Positions 19,313 to 19,512 of a stretch of DNA of 19,512 nucleotides are shown here, in pieces. A model generated the notes under the pieces. The model had not been told where the DNA came from and searched no databases. It saw only the letters and a list, made by a program, of their open reading frames with translations. The stretch is taken from the NCBI GenBank assembly GCA_002362135.1, contig DETO01000086.1:1-19512 (forward strand), written 5' to 3'. Each line of letters starts with the position of its first letter. Position 1 is the first letter of the stretch. The stretch is from Ruminococcus sp. UBA3286. GTDB taxonomy: Bacteria > Bacillota > Clostridia > Oscillospirales > Ruminococcaceae. The position numbers and the translations under genes are program-made.

Positions 19313-19512
19313 ATGGAAACATTGAAATTTGACGAGGGCTTTCGCGAGTATGATATAAACGGCGACAAAAGCAGGATAGTTCGCTTTCGCGTAGATCCCA
19401 ATCTGAAAGAACGCGTTGAAAAAGCGATGGCGGATATCGAGCAGCTTCGCGCAAAATACGGCAATATGAAAGGCGACGATCTTTACAAGGCAGGCGTGGA
19501 ATTCCGCGAGAT
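19313..19512 (+). CDS. Tail gene, 3' truncated at the window edge (DUF6673-like)
   Basis: ATG 19313 after AGGAGGT; 66 codons are visible and the frame is open at the edge. The text METLKFDEGFREYDINGDKS, then RIVRFRVDPNLKERVEKAMA, resembles the DUF6673-type tail protein, often thought of as a tail assembly chaperone. In related phages a tail-tube gene usually comes between the terminator and this gene, but none does here. Function is inferred from position. Confidence 0.65.
   Translation, partial: METLKFDEGFREYDINGDKSRIVRFRVDPNLKERVEKAMADIEQLRAKYGNMKGDDLYKAGVEFRE

Noticed and set aside
1..19512. CRISPR arrays, tRNA genes, IS elements and att sites
   Set aside because: No regularly spaced repeats, cloverleaf, transposase or integrase was seen, and no flanking host sequence is present to define att sites.

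Overview
The window is part of a temperate tailed phage (siphovirus-like, HK97-type capsid), either an integrated prophage or a free phage genome, from a Gram-positive Firmicute. Strong AGGAGG-type ribosome sites, sigma-A promoters with TTGACA, 17-bp spacing and TGnTATAAT, GTG/TTG starts and the protein families point to a gut or rumen Clostridia host, most like Ruminococcus or a relative. Host assignment is inference from family resemblance. No tRNA, rRNA, IS element or CRISPR array was seen. The window is cut at both ends: a leftward gene starts just off the left edge, and a tail gene runs off the right edge.

Layout. (1) 1-2250 is the switch and small-gene region. A leftward XRE repressor and a 133-residue partner (1029-1812) lie between two rightward promoters (156-184 and 1922-1950). 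Each rightward promoter has a leftward promoter facing away from it, and all sit among related TATCACAAA-type operator sequences. Each rightward promoter drives a very small protein. (2) 2255-5694 holds small early genes, a frameshifted coiled-coil gene and a PAPS-reductase-like enzyme. (3) 5778-10908 is replication and control: a PcfK/AcrIIA9-like protein and PcfJ-like protein pair, a DUF3102/ParB-like coiled-coil protein, an HUH Rep-like protein, a VRR-NUC nuclease, small proteins and a sigma-region-4/ArpU-like late regulator. (4) 10910-11220 is a late promoter followed at once by a structured RNA that ends in a terminator. (5) 11221-19512 is packaging and virion genes: portal, MuF head protein with a C-terminal type-50 polymorphic toxin, likely immunity gene, HNH nuclease, large terminase, prohead protease/scaffold, major capsid, connector, head-closure, minor capsid and tail genes.

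Most unusual signals. Four short leftward transcription units (about 217-393, 896-976, 2104-2192, 5691-5743) lie against the rightward early genes. Each has a near-consensus promoter and an intrinsic terminator. In all four terminator stems the single mismatch on the plus strand is C.A, which becomes a G.U pair in minus-strand RNA, so the minus strand is the one that folds best. Two are antisense to repressor-controlled mini-proteins, a layout like type I toxin-antitoxin loci. Separately, the MuF gene carries a near-consensus promoter (TTGACG, 17 bp, TGATATAAT) just before its toxin domain. With the downstream immunity gene and terminator this makes a moron-like unit that could protect a lysogen. 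All regulatory claims are read from sequence by eye and are untested.
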